From positions 62,001 through 126,000 of the forward strand of contig DASYBM010000015.1 in NCBI GenBank assembly GCA_036500765.1: a stretch of DNA of 64,000 nt, in the 5' to 3' direction. Shown here one piece after another: positions 19,065 through 28,679 of the stretch; the first letter of the stretch is position 1, and each line of letters opens with the position of its first letter. A program made the position numbers and the translations under genes. The notes beneath the pieces were generated by a model, which was not told the DNA's origin, did not search any database, and saw only the letters and a list, made by a program, of their open reading frames with translations. The stretch is from Candidatus Sulfotelmatobacter sp. GTDB taxonomy: Bacteria; Acidobacteriota; Terriglobia; Terriglobales; Acidobacteriaceae.

Positions 19065-20534
19065 GTGTCCGACGAAAAATCTTTTCACATGACGCCCGAT
19101 GAATTCCGCCGCCACGGTCACGCCGTCGTGGACTGGATCGCCGACTACCAGTCCCGTATCGAATCGTTTCCTGTGCTATCGCAGGTGAAGCCGGGAGAGA
19201 CTCGCGCTTCGCTGCCAGCGAAGCCCCCGGCGCAGGGCGAGCCATTTGACGCGCTGCTGAAAGACGTCGAGCGCCTGATTCTGCCGGGCGTCACGCACTG
19301 GCAGTCGCCGAATTTCTTCGCCTACTTTCCCTGTAACGCGTCGGGGCCGGGGATTCTCGGCGATCTTCTTTCGTCCGGCCTGGGCGTGCAGGGGATGCTG
19401 TGGTCAACCAGCCCGGCTTGCACCGAACTCGAAACACACGTAATGGATTGGCTGGTCTCAATGCTCGGACTGCCGGAGAAATTTCTGTCGACGGCGACGG
19501 GTGGTGGCGTGATTCAGGATACGGCTTCGAGCGCCGCACTCTGCGCTCTGCTGGCCGCACGCGAACGCGCGACCGGTTACGTGAGCAACAAAAAGGGATG
19601 CAACGGTCGGCTGGTCGCCTACGTTTCGACCCAAACGCATTCTTCCCTGGAAAAAGCCGCGATGATCGCCGGCATCGGCACAGAAAATCTGCGCTTAATC
19701 GAAGTCGATGAGAATCTTGCCATGCGTCCGGATGCGCTGGCCCGCCAGATTGAAGCCGACAAGTCCGCGGGCCTGACTCCGATTCTTGTGTGCGCGACCG
19801 TCGGCACCACCTCCTCGAACGCGATGGACCCGATCGCGGCCATCGGCGAAGTCTGCCGCCAGCATCGTCATAATCAGGACAGGATCTGGCTGCACGTGGA
19901 CGCGGCTATGTCGGGCACAGCCATGCTCTGCCCCGAATTTCGCCACTTGCAAAACGGAGTCGACCTCGCCGACAGCTATAACTTCAACCCGCATAAGTGG
20001 ATGTTTACCAACTTCGACTGCAACTGCTTCTGGGTCGCCGACCGCAAGGCGCTGGTTCAGACGCTGAGCATCCTGCCAGAATATTTGCGGAATCAGCCGA
20101 CCGAATCAGGAGCGGTCATTGACTACCGCGACTGGCACATTCAACTGGGACGGCGCTTCCGGTCGCTGAAATTGTGGTTCGTCATCCGGCACTACGGCGT
20201 GGAAGGCTTGCAGCACCACATCCGGCAGCATGTGCAACTGGCGCAAGATTTCGCCGAGTGGGTAAGAAATGACGACCGCTTCGAAGTGGCCGCTCCGGTG
20301 CCGCTGAATCTTGTCTGCTTCCGCCACAAGGCCGGCGACGCGGCGAATCAGACCATCATGGATCGCCTGAACCGCAGCGGCAATCTCTTTCTCACGCATA
20401 CGAAGTTAAAGGGCAAATTGACGCTGCGGCTCTGCGTAGGGCAAACGCATACCCAGGCGCGGCACGTGGAGAAGGCGTGGAAGCGGATTCGGGAGGAGGC
20501 GGAGAAATTCACGCTTCCCAAGGATTCAAAATAG
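19065..20534 (+). CDS. Aromatic-L-amino-acid / group II PLP decarboxylase
   Basis: 489 residues from a GTG. It closely follows animal and plant aromatic amino acid decarboxylases: HWQSPNFFAYFPCNASGP, THSSLEKAAMIAG (His191), WLHVDAAMSG, the PLP lysine in NFNPHKWMF (Lys311) and DYRDWHIQLGRRFRSLKLWFV. The tyrosine of the mobile catalytic loop (LPEYLRN) is kept, favouring decarboxylation over aldehyde synthase activity. Likely substrates are tryptophan, tyrosine, phenylalanine or DOPA, giving the arylamine. The 3' end overlaps the convergent vapC by 26 bases. Confidence 0.92.
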   Translation: MSDEKSFHMTPDEFRRHGHAVVDWIADYQSRIESFPVLSQVKPGETRASLPAKPPAQGEPFDALLKDVERLILPGVTHWQSPNFFAYFPCNASGPGILGDLLSSGLGVQGMLWSTSPACTELETHVMDWLVSMLGLPEKFLSTATGGGVIQDTASSAALCALLAARERATGYVSNKKGCNGRLVAYVSTQTHSSLEKAAMIAGIGTENLRLIEVDENLAMRPDALARQIEADKSAGLTPILVCATVGTTSSNAMDPIAAIGEVCRQHRHNQDRIWLHVDAAMSGTAMLCPEFRHLQNGVDLADSYNFNPHKWMFTNFDCNCFWVADRKALVQTLSILPEYLRNQPTESGAVIDYRDWHIQLGRRFRSLKLWFVIRHYGVEGLQHHIRQHVQLAQDFAEWVRNDDRFEVAAPVPLNLVCFRHKAGDAANQTIMDRLNRSGNLFLTHTKLKGKLTLRLCVGQTHTQARHVEKAWKRIREEAEKFTLPKDSK

Positions 20535-20934
20535 GGGTTAGTGTGACGACGAAGTCAGTGACATTTCGGGACACGATCGTAAGATTGTGGTGCAGCGCGG
20601 TGGCGGCGAGCAGGCCGTCGATCGCGGAGAGCGCTCTTCCCTTTCGCTTAGCTTCCGCTGCGAGCAATCCCCAGCGGTCTGCGATGTGAGCATCGATAGA
20701 CAAGATCCTGCCAGAAAAACGGACTTGCAAATCCAGTTCCAACCAGGTCTCCAGATGGGTGCGGCGCTTGCTTTGCGGCGTTCCAGCTAAACCTTTTCGA
20801 ATTTCGCCGAGCGTCAAGACGCTTAGGAACAGCAGGCTTTCATTCGCGGCCTGCATCCAATCCAATACGTTCTGATCAGGTTTGTTACGCACTAACTCAG
20901 AGATGCAGTTGGTATCGAGCAGAAATCCGCTCAT
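20509..20934 (-). CDS. VapC-type PIN-domain toxin (module 2)
   Basis: 141-residue PIN RNase: FLLDTNCISELV (Asp7), LTLGEIRKGL (Glu), SAIDGLLAATAL (Asp) and SRNVTDF. It is close in layout to the FitB/VapC branch. Its end overlaps the decarboxylase gene on the other strand by 26 bases. Translation is coupled to the antitoxin through a 4-base overlap. Confidence 0.9.
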   Translation of the reverse strand: MSGFLLDTNCISELVRNKPDQNVLDWMQAANESLLFLSVLTLGEIRKGLAGTPQSKRRTHLETWLELDLQVRFSGRILSIDAHIADRWGLLAAEAKRKGRALSAIDGLLAATALHHNLTIVSRNVTDFVVTLTPILNPWEA

Positions 20935-21254
20935 AGCTCGATGTCATCGCGCTCAGGGTCGCGGTCTCGCTCCAGGTCGAGCTCAATACCGACGAGTGGG
21001 GATTGCCGAAAAAACTGCACGATATTCGTTGGCTGATGCGATTTACCGACGAGCCGCTCGTAATGCTCCTCGGCAACCATCACCACACCCTCTTTTCCTT
21101 GGCGCGTAATGCGCTGTGGGCCTTCGGTCCGCGCCCGCCGGAAGACTTCGCTAAAGCGGGCCTTCGCGCTTTGAATCTGCCACGCGTCTGACTTGGCCTT
21201 CACATTCAGTTGCGGATCGCCGGTTTTCGGAGCACGTAAGTTCGAATGTTTCAT
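20931..21254 (-). CDS. Phd/YefM-type antitoxin (module 2)
   Basis: 107 residues. After a 20-residue leader not seen in module 1 comes the Phd fold: AWQIQSAKARFSEVFRRARTEGPQRITRQGKEGVVMVAEEHYERL. The C terminus is acidic (ELDLERDRDPERDDIEL), unlike the very basic tail of module 1. The WQxQxAKARFSE core is shared with module 1, which fits recognition of the same GACTAGTC operator. Confidence 0.87.
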   Translation of the reverse strand: MKHSNLRAPKTGDPQLNVKAKSDAWQIQSAKARFSEVFRRARTEGPQRITRQGKEGVVMVAEEHYERLVGKSHQPTNIVQFFRQSPLVGIELDLERDRDPERDDIEL

Positions 21255-21260
21255 AGCGCC

Positions 21261-21285
21261 ATAATATGACTAGTCTGACTAGTCT
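21261..21285 (-). promoter_or_regulatory. Promoter-operator of vapBC module 2
   Basis: Two TGACTAGTCT boxes (21267-21276 and 21276-21285, 9-base period) lie directly upstream of a TATTAT -10 (21261-21266, minus strand), only 13 bases from the antitoxin ATG. It mirrors the module 1 promoter. Confidence 0.72.
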
Positions 21286-21404
21286 GGATTCTATGCTCCC
21301 GACTTAATCTTGTCAAAGCAATTGGTGCAATTAGTAATCATTCCCGCGGGTGCAAGAAGATGGAAAGGCTGCGAGCACCGGTCTTCGATGGGCAACCGTG
21401 CAGT

Positions 21405-22340
21405 TCAGTCCGCCGGCATCGGCGCGACTCGTGGCTCGCCGCGGCGTTCGATCGCGGGATAAGCTGCCTCGACAGGAGTCTCCAGCCATTTGCGCACTTC
21501 CGGCAGCGCTTTCCGCATGGCGACTTCGCCCGCGTGGATCAAGTCGGTGGCACGCTTGAAGTCGTCATAGGCGAATCCGGCGACGTCCGGTTCAATCACA
21601 ATGTCTGCGGCTTCGCGCCACACGCCCGCCATAGCATCCTGCGCGATGGCGAACGATTGCCCGATCACGTCGAATAGATGGCGCGGCGGCCCGCCATTGG
21701 ACCAGGTGCCTTTCAATTGCACCGCAATCACGCGATCCGCGCCCATCTCGCGCACAGGGTGCGTGGGCACCGGATGCGACAGCATACCGTCCACTAAATA
21801 GCGCCCGCGAATCTCTACTGGTAAAAACATTCCCGGATAAGCGCAACTCGCGCGCACCGGATCGACAATGTTGCCAGAGTGAAATACCACGCCCTCGCCG
21901 GTATTAAAATCTGTCGCAGTCACGCCGAGCGGAATGCGCATCTCTTCAAACGTCTTCACCTTCAACGTGCGGCTGAGAAATGCGATCATGCGGTCGTTGG
22001 AAGCGAATCCCATGCGCGAGAGGGTCCAGCGGGCGAAGGTCGTGAAGCGCGTACTATGCGCCACATCCTCCATTTCGGCCAGCGAGAGGCCGCTGCAATA
22101 GCAGGCGCCGATGAGCGCGCCCACGCTGGTGCCGGCAACAACGCGCACCGGAATATTTTCATGTTCGAGGACGTTGAGGACTCCAATGTGCGCGATGCCG
22201 CGGGCAAAGCCTCCGCCCAATGCCAGGCCAATCGCGGGAACAGGGGAAGCAACAACCGGGGCGTTCTTCCGGGAGAGTTCCCGCCCGAACGCCTGTACCG
22301 ATCGAATAATCTTGCCGAGGCTGTTCACAGCCAACCCCAC
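21405..22340 (-). CDS. Patatin-like phospholipase (RssA-type)
   Basis: 311-residue lipid acyl hydrolase. The catalytic dyad is the serine of GTSVG (Ser72) and the aspartate of LVDGM (Asp184); the oxyanion motif is LALGGGFARG (40-48). The usual DGA/DGG is DGM here. HIGVLNVLEHENIPVRVVAGTSVGAL is characteristic of bacterial RssA/YchK patatins. No secretion signal is seen, so it is probably cytoplasmic or membrane associated. The gene is monocistronic. Confidence 0.9.
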   Translation of the reverse strand: MGLAVNSLGKIIRSVQAFGRELSRKNAPVVASPVPAIGLALGGGFARGIAHIGVLNVLEHENIPVRVVAGTSVGALIGACYCSGLSLAEMEDVAHSTRFTTFARWTLSRMGFASNDRMIAFLSRTLKVKTFEEMRIPLGVTATDFNTGEGVVFHSGNIVDPVRASCAYPGMFLPVEIRGRYLVDGMLSHPVPTHPVREMGADRVIAVQLKGTWSNGGPPRHLFDVIGQSFAIAQDAMAGVWREAADIVIEPDVAGFAYDDFKRATDLIHAGEVAMRKALPEVRKWLETPVEAAYPAIERRGEPRVAPMPAD

Positions 22341-22535
22341 ATTCCCGGGCCGCAGGTGGCCACAGTACTAAAACCCCTGCTGCTATATAAGATGCCACAA
22401 ACGATTCAAGGGCTGTAAGGGCACAAGGGTGCTACGCAATCGTTACCTCAATAACCTATTGGGACAGTAACAGGTACCATGAGACCAGTACTGTGGATGA
22501 CGAGACTCCTGTACTCCTGCTAACTTCCAGACAGT

Positions 22536-23066
22536 ATGGTGCGCGAGATTTCAGCCGGGGGCGTCGTAATCCGCAAGAAAGAGGGCGGATGGTGGATGGC
22601 CGCCATCGAGTTGCCCTCCGGGGCGACTGCTCCGCCCGACCCGGCTGTATCCGACGTATTGATGGTCAAAACCCGGCACTCCGTAGTACCGAAAGCAAAG
22701 TCGAAGCCAGTGCTCTGCCTGCCCAAGGGGCTGATCGACCCCGGCGAGAAGCCTCTGGAAGCGGCACTGCGAGAAGTACGTGAGGAAACCGGCATCAGCG
22801 CGGTTCCCATCACGAAGCTGGCCGACAGCAAGTACGTTTATGTGCGCTCGTGGGGCGATGGCGAAAAAGTTTTCAAGATCGTCAGCTTTTATCTGCTGCG
22901 CTATGAATCGGGGCGCATCGACAATATCGCCGAAGAAATGCGAATCGAGGTCGGCCGCGCGCGGTGGGTACGCCTGGAAGATGCGCCTAAATTGCTAGCC
23001 TACCGCGGCGAAAAACAAATGGCGCGCCAGGCCTTGCAATACGTGGAGACCCACGCTGAGTTGTGA
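22536..23066 (+). CDS. Nudix hydrolase
   Basis: 176 residues with a complete Nudix box GLIDPGEKPLEAALREVREE (followed by TGI), roughly residues 71-93. It hydrolyses a nucleoside diphosphate linked to another moiety; the substrate cannot be named. The N terminus ISAGGVVIRKKEGGWWMAAI and the C-terminal RWVRLEDAPKLLAYRGEK resemble diadenosine-polyphosphate or NTP-cleaning members. The insertion between strands (residues 35-60) is longer than usual. It lies 150 bases before fadN. Confidence 0.9.
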   Translation: MVREISAGGVVIRKKEGGWWMAAIELPSGATAPPDPAVSDVLMVKTRHSVVPKAKSKPVLCLPKGLIDPGEKPLEAALREVREETGISAVPITKLADSKYVYVRSWGDGEKVFKIVSFYLLRYESGRIDNIAEEMRIEVGRARWVRLEDAPKLLAYRGEKQMARQALQYVETHAEL

Positions 23067-23160
23067 TGAGTGAGCACGCCGGTAGATATATTTGTCGTCC
23101 AGCGATTACCATAGCAAGTCCCGCCAGTGTTCGTGGGGCGAAAGCAGATGTCATTTGAAA

Positions 23161-23193
23161 TCCTCTGCGTCCTCCGTATCCTCTGTGGTTAAA
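23161..23193. repeat. Repeat R2 half-copy
   Basis: TCCTCTGCGTCCTCCGTATCCTCTGTGGTTAA is the right arm of the R2 family (see 30484-30550). No left arm is recognisable. It lies just before fadN. Confidence 0.6.
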
Positions 23194-23218
23194 GACTTTC
23201 TGTCTCGAGGCTTGATTC

Positions 23219-25672
23219 ATGAAGCGCATCAATAAAGTCGCCGTTCTGGGCGCCGGAACCATGGGCGCGCGCATCGCCGCACATTTCGCCAACGCCGGTG
23301 TTCCCAGCTATCTGCTCGACATCGTCCCGGCGGACGCCGATGGTCCCGCACGCAATAAAATCGCCGCCGCCGGACTCGATGCTGTAAAAAAATCCAAGCC
23401 CGCCGCGTTTATGGAGCCGTCGCTGTCACGCTTCGTAACAGTCGGCAATTTCGACGACGACCTGAAAAAACTCGCCGACGTCGACTGGATCATTGAAGCC
23501 GTGGTCGAAAATCTCGAGCTGAAACGCACTTTGCTGCGCAAGGTGGAAGCCATCCGCAAGCCAGGGACGATTATCACGACCAATACCAGCGGCTTGCCGG
23601 TGGGCAAGATTGCCGAAGGATTCTCTGACGACTTCCGGCGGTCGTGGTTTGGCACGCACTTTTTCAATCCGCCGCGCTACATGCGTCTGCTCGAACTGAT
23701 TCCTACGCCCGAGGCCGATCGTTCGCTGATCGATGCGGTCTCGCGCTTCTGCGACGTGCGTCTGGGCAAAGGCGTGGTGCTGGCGAAAGACACGCCAAAC
23801 TTTATTGCCAATCGCATCGGCACATTCTCAGTGTTGAATGTAATGCGCCTGATGCAGGAGATGGACCTGACCATCGAAGAAGTCGACGCGCTCACCGGAC
23901 AAGCCGTCGGTTGGCCGCGCTCGGCCACGTTTCGCACGATTGACATGGTTGGCCTCGACATTCTCGGAGACGTCGTCGGCAACATGACCAACAATGTTCA
24001 TGACGAGCGCAGCGATCTCCGCCTGCCCGACTTCTTCACGAAGATGCTCGAACGCAAATGGCTCGGCGACAAAACAAAGGGCGGCTTTTACAAAAAAAAT
24101 GTGGGACGGGCGCCCTCATCCACCGAACCGGGCGCCGAAGACGAACGCCTCGCCCTCGACTGGAGAACTTTCGAATATCACCCTCGGCAGAAGCCGAAAT
24201 TTCCCGCGCTCGACATGGCGAAAAATATAGAGGACACCGGAGCGCGTCTACGCACCTTGCTGGGACTCGAAGGCGCCGGCCCGCAAAAAGGTGACAAAGC
24301 TGGCGCATTTTTGTGGGCGGCTCTCTCCGATCTGTGGACCTACTCGGCCAATCGCATTCCGGAAATTTCAGACTCGATCGTGGAAATCGACCGTGCTATG
24401 CGGCTTGGCTTTAACTGGGAAGTTGGACCGTTTGAACTCTGGGACGCAGCCGGAGTCGAGCCCACCGTCGCTCGCATGAAGAAAGAAGGCAAGCCGGTCG
24501 CGGGCAATGTCGAGAAGTTGCTCGCGGCAGGACACAAGGGTTGGTACATCGACGATCCCTATACAGCATCGGGCTGCAAGTACTGGGATCTCGCAACTGA
24601 TCACTGGCGGCCAGTGGAAGTTCCAGCCGGAGTCTGGTCGACGACCGTGGCTAAGAAATCGAAGGGCGTCGTGAAGAACAATTCCGGGGCATCCCTGATC
24701 GACCTGGGCGACGGCGTAGGCTGCATCGAATTTCACAGCAAGATGAACTCTCTGGGCTCTGACATCATCAGCCTTATTAGCCAAACCCTGAAACCGGGAG
24801 GGCGCGGCGACGCGTTCGACGCATTCGTCATCACCAACGACGCGGCGAATTTCTCCGTGGGCGCAAACCTGATGCTGCTGCTGATGAGCGTGCAGGAAGA
24901 GGAATGGGACGATGTGGACCTCGCGATCCGCCAGTTTCAGGGAATGACGCAGGCAATTAAGTTCTCTCCAAAGCCGGTAGTAGCTGCGCCGTTTGGCCTC
25001 TGCCTGGGCGGCGGTACTGAAATTTCTCTGCACGCCGCGGCGCGCCAGCCGCACGCGGAGCTTTACGCCGGACTGGTTGAAGTCGGCGTGGGATTGCTGC
25101 CGGGTGGTGGCGGCTGCAAAGAAATGCTGCTTCGCGCCGTAGACGGCGCGGCGGCCGCGCGCGGAAAAGTTTCCGGCGAAGCACTTGCTGGGTCCGTCGA
25201 AATGCTGGAAGCAATGAAAAAGGCTTTCGAGACCATCGCCACCGCCAAAGTCGCCACATCGGCGCACGAAGCCCGCGGTCTGGGCATCATCTCCGACGGC
25301 GATCGCATTACGATGAACCGCGAGCGCGTGCTCTCCGACGCCAAGACCCGCGCACTCGAACTGGTCCGCGCTGGCTACGAACCTCCGGTACCGCGCAGCG
25401 ACATTCCCGCACCCGGCGAAAGCTTGCTGGCCGCGCTCAAGATGGGTGTCCACCTGATGCGGCAGGGCGACTTCATCACCGACTACGAAGTGAAACTGGG
25501 CGCGAAGATCGCCGAAGTGCTCTGCGGCGGCTACGTCACGCCGGGAACGCCAGTGAGCGAGCAGTACATCCTCGACCTTGAGCGCGAAGGATTCAAATCG
25601 CTCTGCGGAGAAAAGAAAACGCAGGAGAGAATTCAGTACACTTTGAAGACTGGCAAGACTTTGCGGAATTAG
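23219..25672 (+). CDS. fadN: 3-hydroxyacyl-CoA dehydrogenase / enoyl-CoA hydratase (FadN-like)
   Basis: 817-residue bifunctional beta-oxidation enzyme. The dehydrogenase half comes first: NAD-binding VAVLGAGTMGARIAAHFANAG at the N terminus, DWIIEAVVENLELKRTLL, GTHFFNPPRYMRLLE and the VGWPRSATFRTIDMVGLD helix. A crotonase-fold hydratase half follows from about residue 480 (DAFVITNDAANFSVGANL, PFGLCLGGGTEISLHAAARQ, GLVEVGVGLLPGGGGCKEML). The order is that of B. subtilis FadN, reversed from E. coli FadB/FadJ. With the thiolase and acyl-CoA dehydrogenase downstream it gives a fadNAE set. Confidence 0.93.
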   Translation: MKRINKVAVLGAGTMGARIAAHFANAGVPSYLLDIVPADADGPARNKIAAAGLDAVKKSKPAAFMEPSLSRFVTVGNFDDDLKKLADVDWIIEAVVENLELKRTLLRKVEAIRKPGTIITTNTSGLPVGKIAEGFSDDFRRSWFGTHFFNPPRYMRLLELIPTPEADRSLIDAVSRFCDVRLGKGVVLAKDTPNFIANRIGTFSVLNVMRLMQEMDLTIEEVDALTGQAVGWPRSATFRTIDMVGLDILGDVVGNMTNNVHDERSDLRLPDFFTKMLERKWLGDKTKGGFYKKNVGRAPSSTEPGAEDERLALDWRTFEYHPRQKPKFPALDMAKNIEDTGARLRTLLGLEGAGPQKGDKAGAFLWAALSDLWTYSANRIPEISDSIVEIDRAMRLGFNWEVGPFELWDAAGVEPTVARMKKEGKPVAGNVEKLLAAGHKGWYIDDPYTASGCKYWDLATDHWRPVEVPAGVWSTTVAKKSKGVVKNNSGASLIDLGDGVGCIEFHSKMNSLGSDIISLISQTLKPGGRGDAFDAFVITNDAANFSVGANLMLLLMSVQEEEWDDVDLAIRQFQGMTQAIKFSPKPVVAAPFGLCLGGGTEISLHAAARQPHAELYAGLVEVGVGLLPGGGGCKEMLLRAVDGAAAARGKVSGEALAGSVEMLEAMKKAFETIATAKVATSAHEARGLGIISDGDRITMNRERVLSDAKTRALELVRAGYEPPVPRSDIPAPGESLLAALKMGVHLMRQGDFITDYEVKLGAKIAEVLCGGYVTPGTPVSEQYILDLEREGFKSLCGEKKTQERIQYTLKTGKTLRN

Positions 25673-25676
25673 TCCG

Positions 25677-25849
25677 ATGAAGGTTCGTGACGTAATCAAA
25701 CGGCTGGACCCTCGTCCGGACCAAGGGTAGTCACCGGCAGTTTCATCACAAATCGAAATCCGGGAACCGTTACGGTCGCAGGACATCCGTCACTGGACAT
25801 TCCTCCAGGAACATTGAACAATATCTTCAAGCAGGCGGGATTGAAATGA
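25677..25849 (+). pseudogene. hicA: hicA toxin remnant (frameshifted, with internal deletion)
   Basis: The start MKVRDVIKRLD and the fragments LVRTKGSHRQFHHKSK and PGTVTVAGHPSLDIPPGTLN...KQAGLK are all present, but in different frames. The frames change after base 25708, where about 12-15 bases of the DGWY region seem missing, and again near 25763 by one extra base. The final TGA overlaps the hicB ATG. It is a decayed HicA, the small dsRBD-like mRNA interferase that normally pairs with HicB. Confidence 0.82.
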
Positions 25850-26052
25850 AGTATCTCGTTATCTACGAAAAGTCGGCGACCGGGTGGGGCTCATATGCTC
25901 CGGACCTGCCGGGTCTGGGCGTCGCAGCCAAGACCCTCGAAGAGGCCAAAGAAGTCATCCGCGAGGCGGTGGATTTTCATATCGAAGGCATGCGCGAGCA
26001 CGGCGAAGAAGTGCCGGTGCCCACCGCTACCACGGAATACATCACAGTCTGA
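25846..26052 (+). CDS. hicB: HicB-type antitoxin (orphan)
   Basis: 68 residues, MKYLVIYEKSATGWGSYAPDLPG...AKTLEEAKEVIREAVDFHIEGM, the partial RNase H-like fold of HicB antitoxins. It is intact although its hicA partner just upstream is destroyed. No separate DNA-binding domain is attached, as in the short HicB class. It may neutralise a HicA encoded elsewhere or simply be decaying more slowly. Confidence 0.88.
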   Translation: MKYLVIYEKSATGWGSYAPDLPGLGVAAKTLEEAKEVIREAVDFHIEGMREHGEEVPVPTATTEYITV

Positions 26053-26090
26053 GTTAGCTCTTTAGATTAAGATTAAGCTTAAAAGACAAC

Positions 26091-26663
26091 ATGCAAAAAA
26101 TAAGACTTCATAATCCCCTCACAGGCGTCGCCGCCGCCCTACTCTTGCTTCTCGCCTCGCACGTCGCCACCGCGCAGAAAGACCCGCCCGCCGGCAAAGA
26201 ATCCGCGCCCGACGTGCCGGACGCGATCGCCGTCCCCGCGGGCCAGGAAGTTGTATTCTTCGCCAGCGCCAAGGGATCGCAAATCTATACTTGCCAGGCC
26301 GGTTCGGATGGCAAATTCAGTTGGACGCTGAAAGCTCCCGATGCCGAACTCCGCGATCGCCAGAATAAAGTGATCGGGCAGCATTCCGCCGGACCCACGT
26401 GGAAGCTGAAAGACAGCAGCGAAGTCACCGGCAAAGCCGTCGCACATGTCGACGCGGTCGATTCCGACTCGATTCCCTGGCTGCTGGTGAATGTCGTCAG
26501 TCATGCCGGCAAGGGAAAACTCGAGAACGTGACGACGATTCAGCGTGTACACACGCACGGCGGCAAACCGGGTTCATCCGATGTTTGCGATGCGGCGCAC
26601 AAGGACACGGAAACCAAAAGCAGCTATACCGCCGACTATTACTTTTTCGCGCCGGCGAAGTGA
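26091..26663 (+). CDS. Secreted DUF3455-family protein
   Basis: 190 residues with a signal peptide (TGVAAALLLLLASHVATA). The mature part PDAIAVPAGQEVVFFASAKGSQIYTCQ, FSWTLKAPDAELRDRQNKVIGQHSAGPTW and ASHAG/VHTHGGKP, with the ending YTADYYFFAP, is the DUF3455 pattern. Function is not known for the family. Two cysteines (in IYTCQ and SDVCDA) could form a disulfide. It sits between hicB and fadA, interrupting the fad genes. Confidence 0.82.
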   Translation: MQKIRLHNPLTGVAAALLLLLASHVATAQKDPPAGKESAPDVPDAIAVPAGQEVVFFASAKGSQIYTCQAGSDGKFSWTLKAPDAELRDRQNKVIGQHSAGPTWKLKDSSEVTGKAVAHVDAVDSDSIPWLLVNVVSHAGKGKLENVTTIQRVHTHGGKPGSSDVCDAAHKDTETKSSYTADYYFFAPAK

Positions 26664-26752
26664 AGGCCGCAGGCCTGAAGCTGTTGCGAGGCCTGATGCG
26701 AACCACATGGCGCGCGCATCTAACCAAATGAAGCCGGGAACGGAGAAACCCT

Positions 26753-27928
<1,176 letters not shown>

Positions 27929-27967
27929 AGGCGACGGCGTTATAATTCCGCCTTAGGAGGGTTCGTC

Positions 27968-28453
27968 ATGACTCTCACTCGCCTTCTCGCTGCCGCACTG
28001 TTGCTCTGCTCCCTGCCTGCTTTCAGTCAAATTCAGCCAGTCGGAACAACTTCGGACTCCGTTTATTCGGGCCCCATCCCCACTGACAGGTCACTCTATT
28101 TCTCTCCGGCGGCCACGCCTTCCGAACCGTGGAGGCTCATCTCGAAAACGGCGGTGGATGTCGGCGGAGTCAACGCTCTCGATCCCGCGCCTGTTGATCA
28201 TTATCATCCTGACCGGCACAAAGATGATTCCGGTCGCTCCTTCCTTTCGAATGCCCGTTCGCGTACTCATGAGCCCGATCTATGGTTGGACGGAGATGGC
28301 GGCATTACGTGCCTCAAGTTGCGCAGCTATGTAGTGGCCCGCGACTCGAAGAATTCGGACTCCACGCATCTGGTGAGTTATTCGACCTGCCAACCAACAT
28401 CGCGTTATGGACTGAAGACCACAGAAATCCGAACCGAATCGGTTTACCGATAA
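27968..28453 (+). CDS. Small secreted protein, unknown
   Basis: 161 residues with a signal peptide (LLAAALLLCSLPAFS) and AGGAGG 6 bases before the ATG. The mature part carries two cysteines (GGITCLKLR, VSYSTCQPT) and the motif HEPDLWLDGDGGITCLKLRS. It is not recognised as a named family. It sits 40 bases after fadA and could be cotranscribed with it. Confidence 0.7.
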   Translation: MTLTRLLAAALLLCSLPAFSQIQPVGTTSDSVYSGPIPTDRSLYFSPAATPSEPWRLISKTAVDVGGVNALDPAPVDHYHPDRHKDDSGRSFLSNARSRTHEPDLWLDGDGGITCLKLRSYVVARDSKNSDSTHLVSYSTCQPTSRYGLKTTEIRTESVYR

Positions 28454-28504
28454 ACCGCGACGCGTAACTTAGGATTGACCATATCAAACGGCATTGCCTT
28501 CCCG

Positions 28505-28540
28505 ACCGGCGCCGTTTTTCAGGTGAAGCGAAGGATTTCG
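28505..28540. repeat. Repeat R4 fragment
   Basis: GCCGTTTTTCAGGTGAAGCGAAGGAT matches the R4 core seen at 49398-49446 and 51020-51064. The flanks are degenerate. Confidence 0.55.
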
Positions 28541-28679
28541 GCTGAACCGGCGTGCAAGCCGAACCGGACCATTATCGTTTCTTCGCATTCCTTCCTTTCG
28601 CGTCATCCCCGCATTAGAATTGATTGTGCTTCCGCCGCCGTCATTCAAGACCCGGCGGTCTTTACCGGAGAGATAGACG

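Noticed and set aside
24368-25786. 472-codon frame opposite fadN
   Set aside because: Shadow of FadN; it also runs through the hicA remnant.
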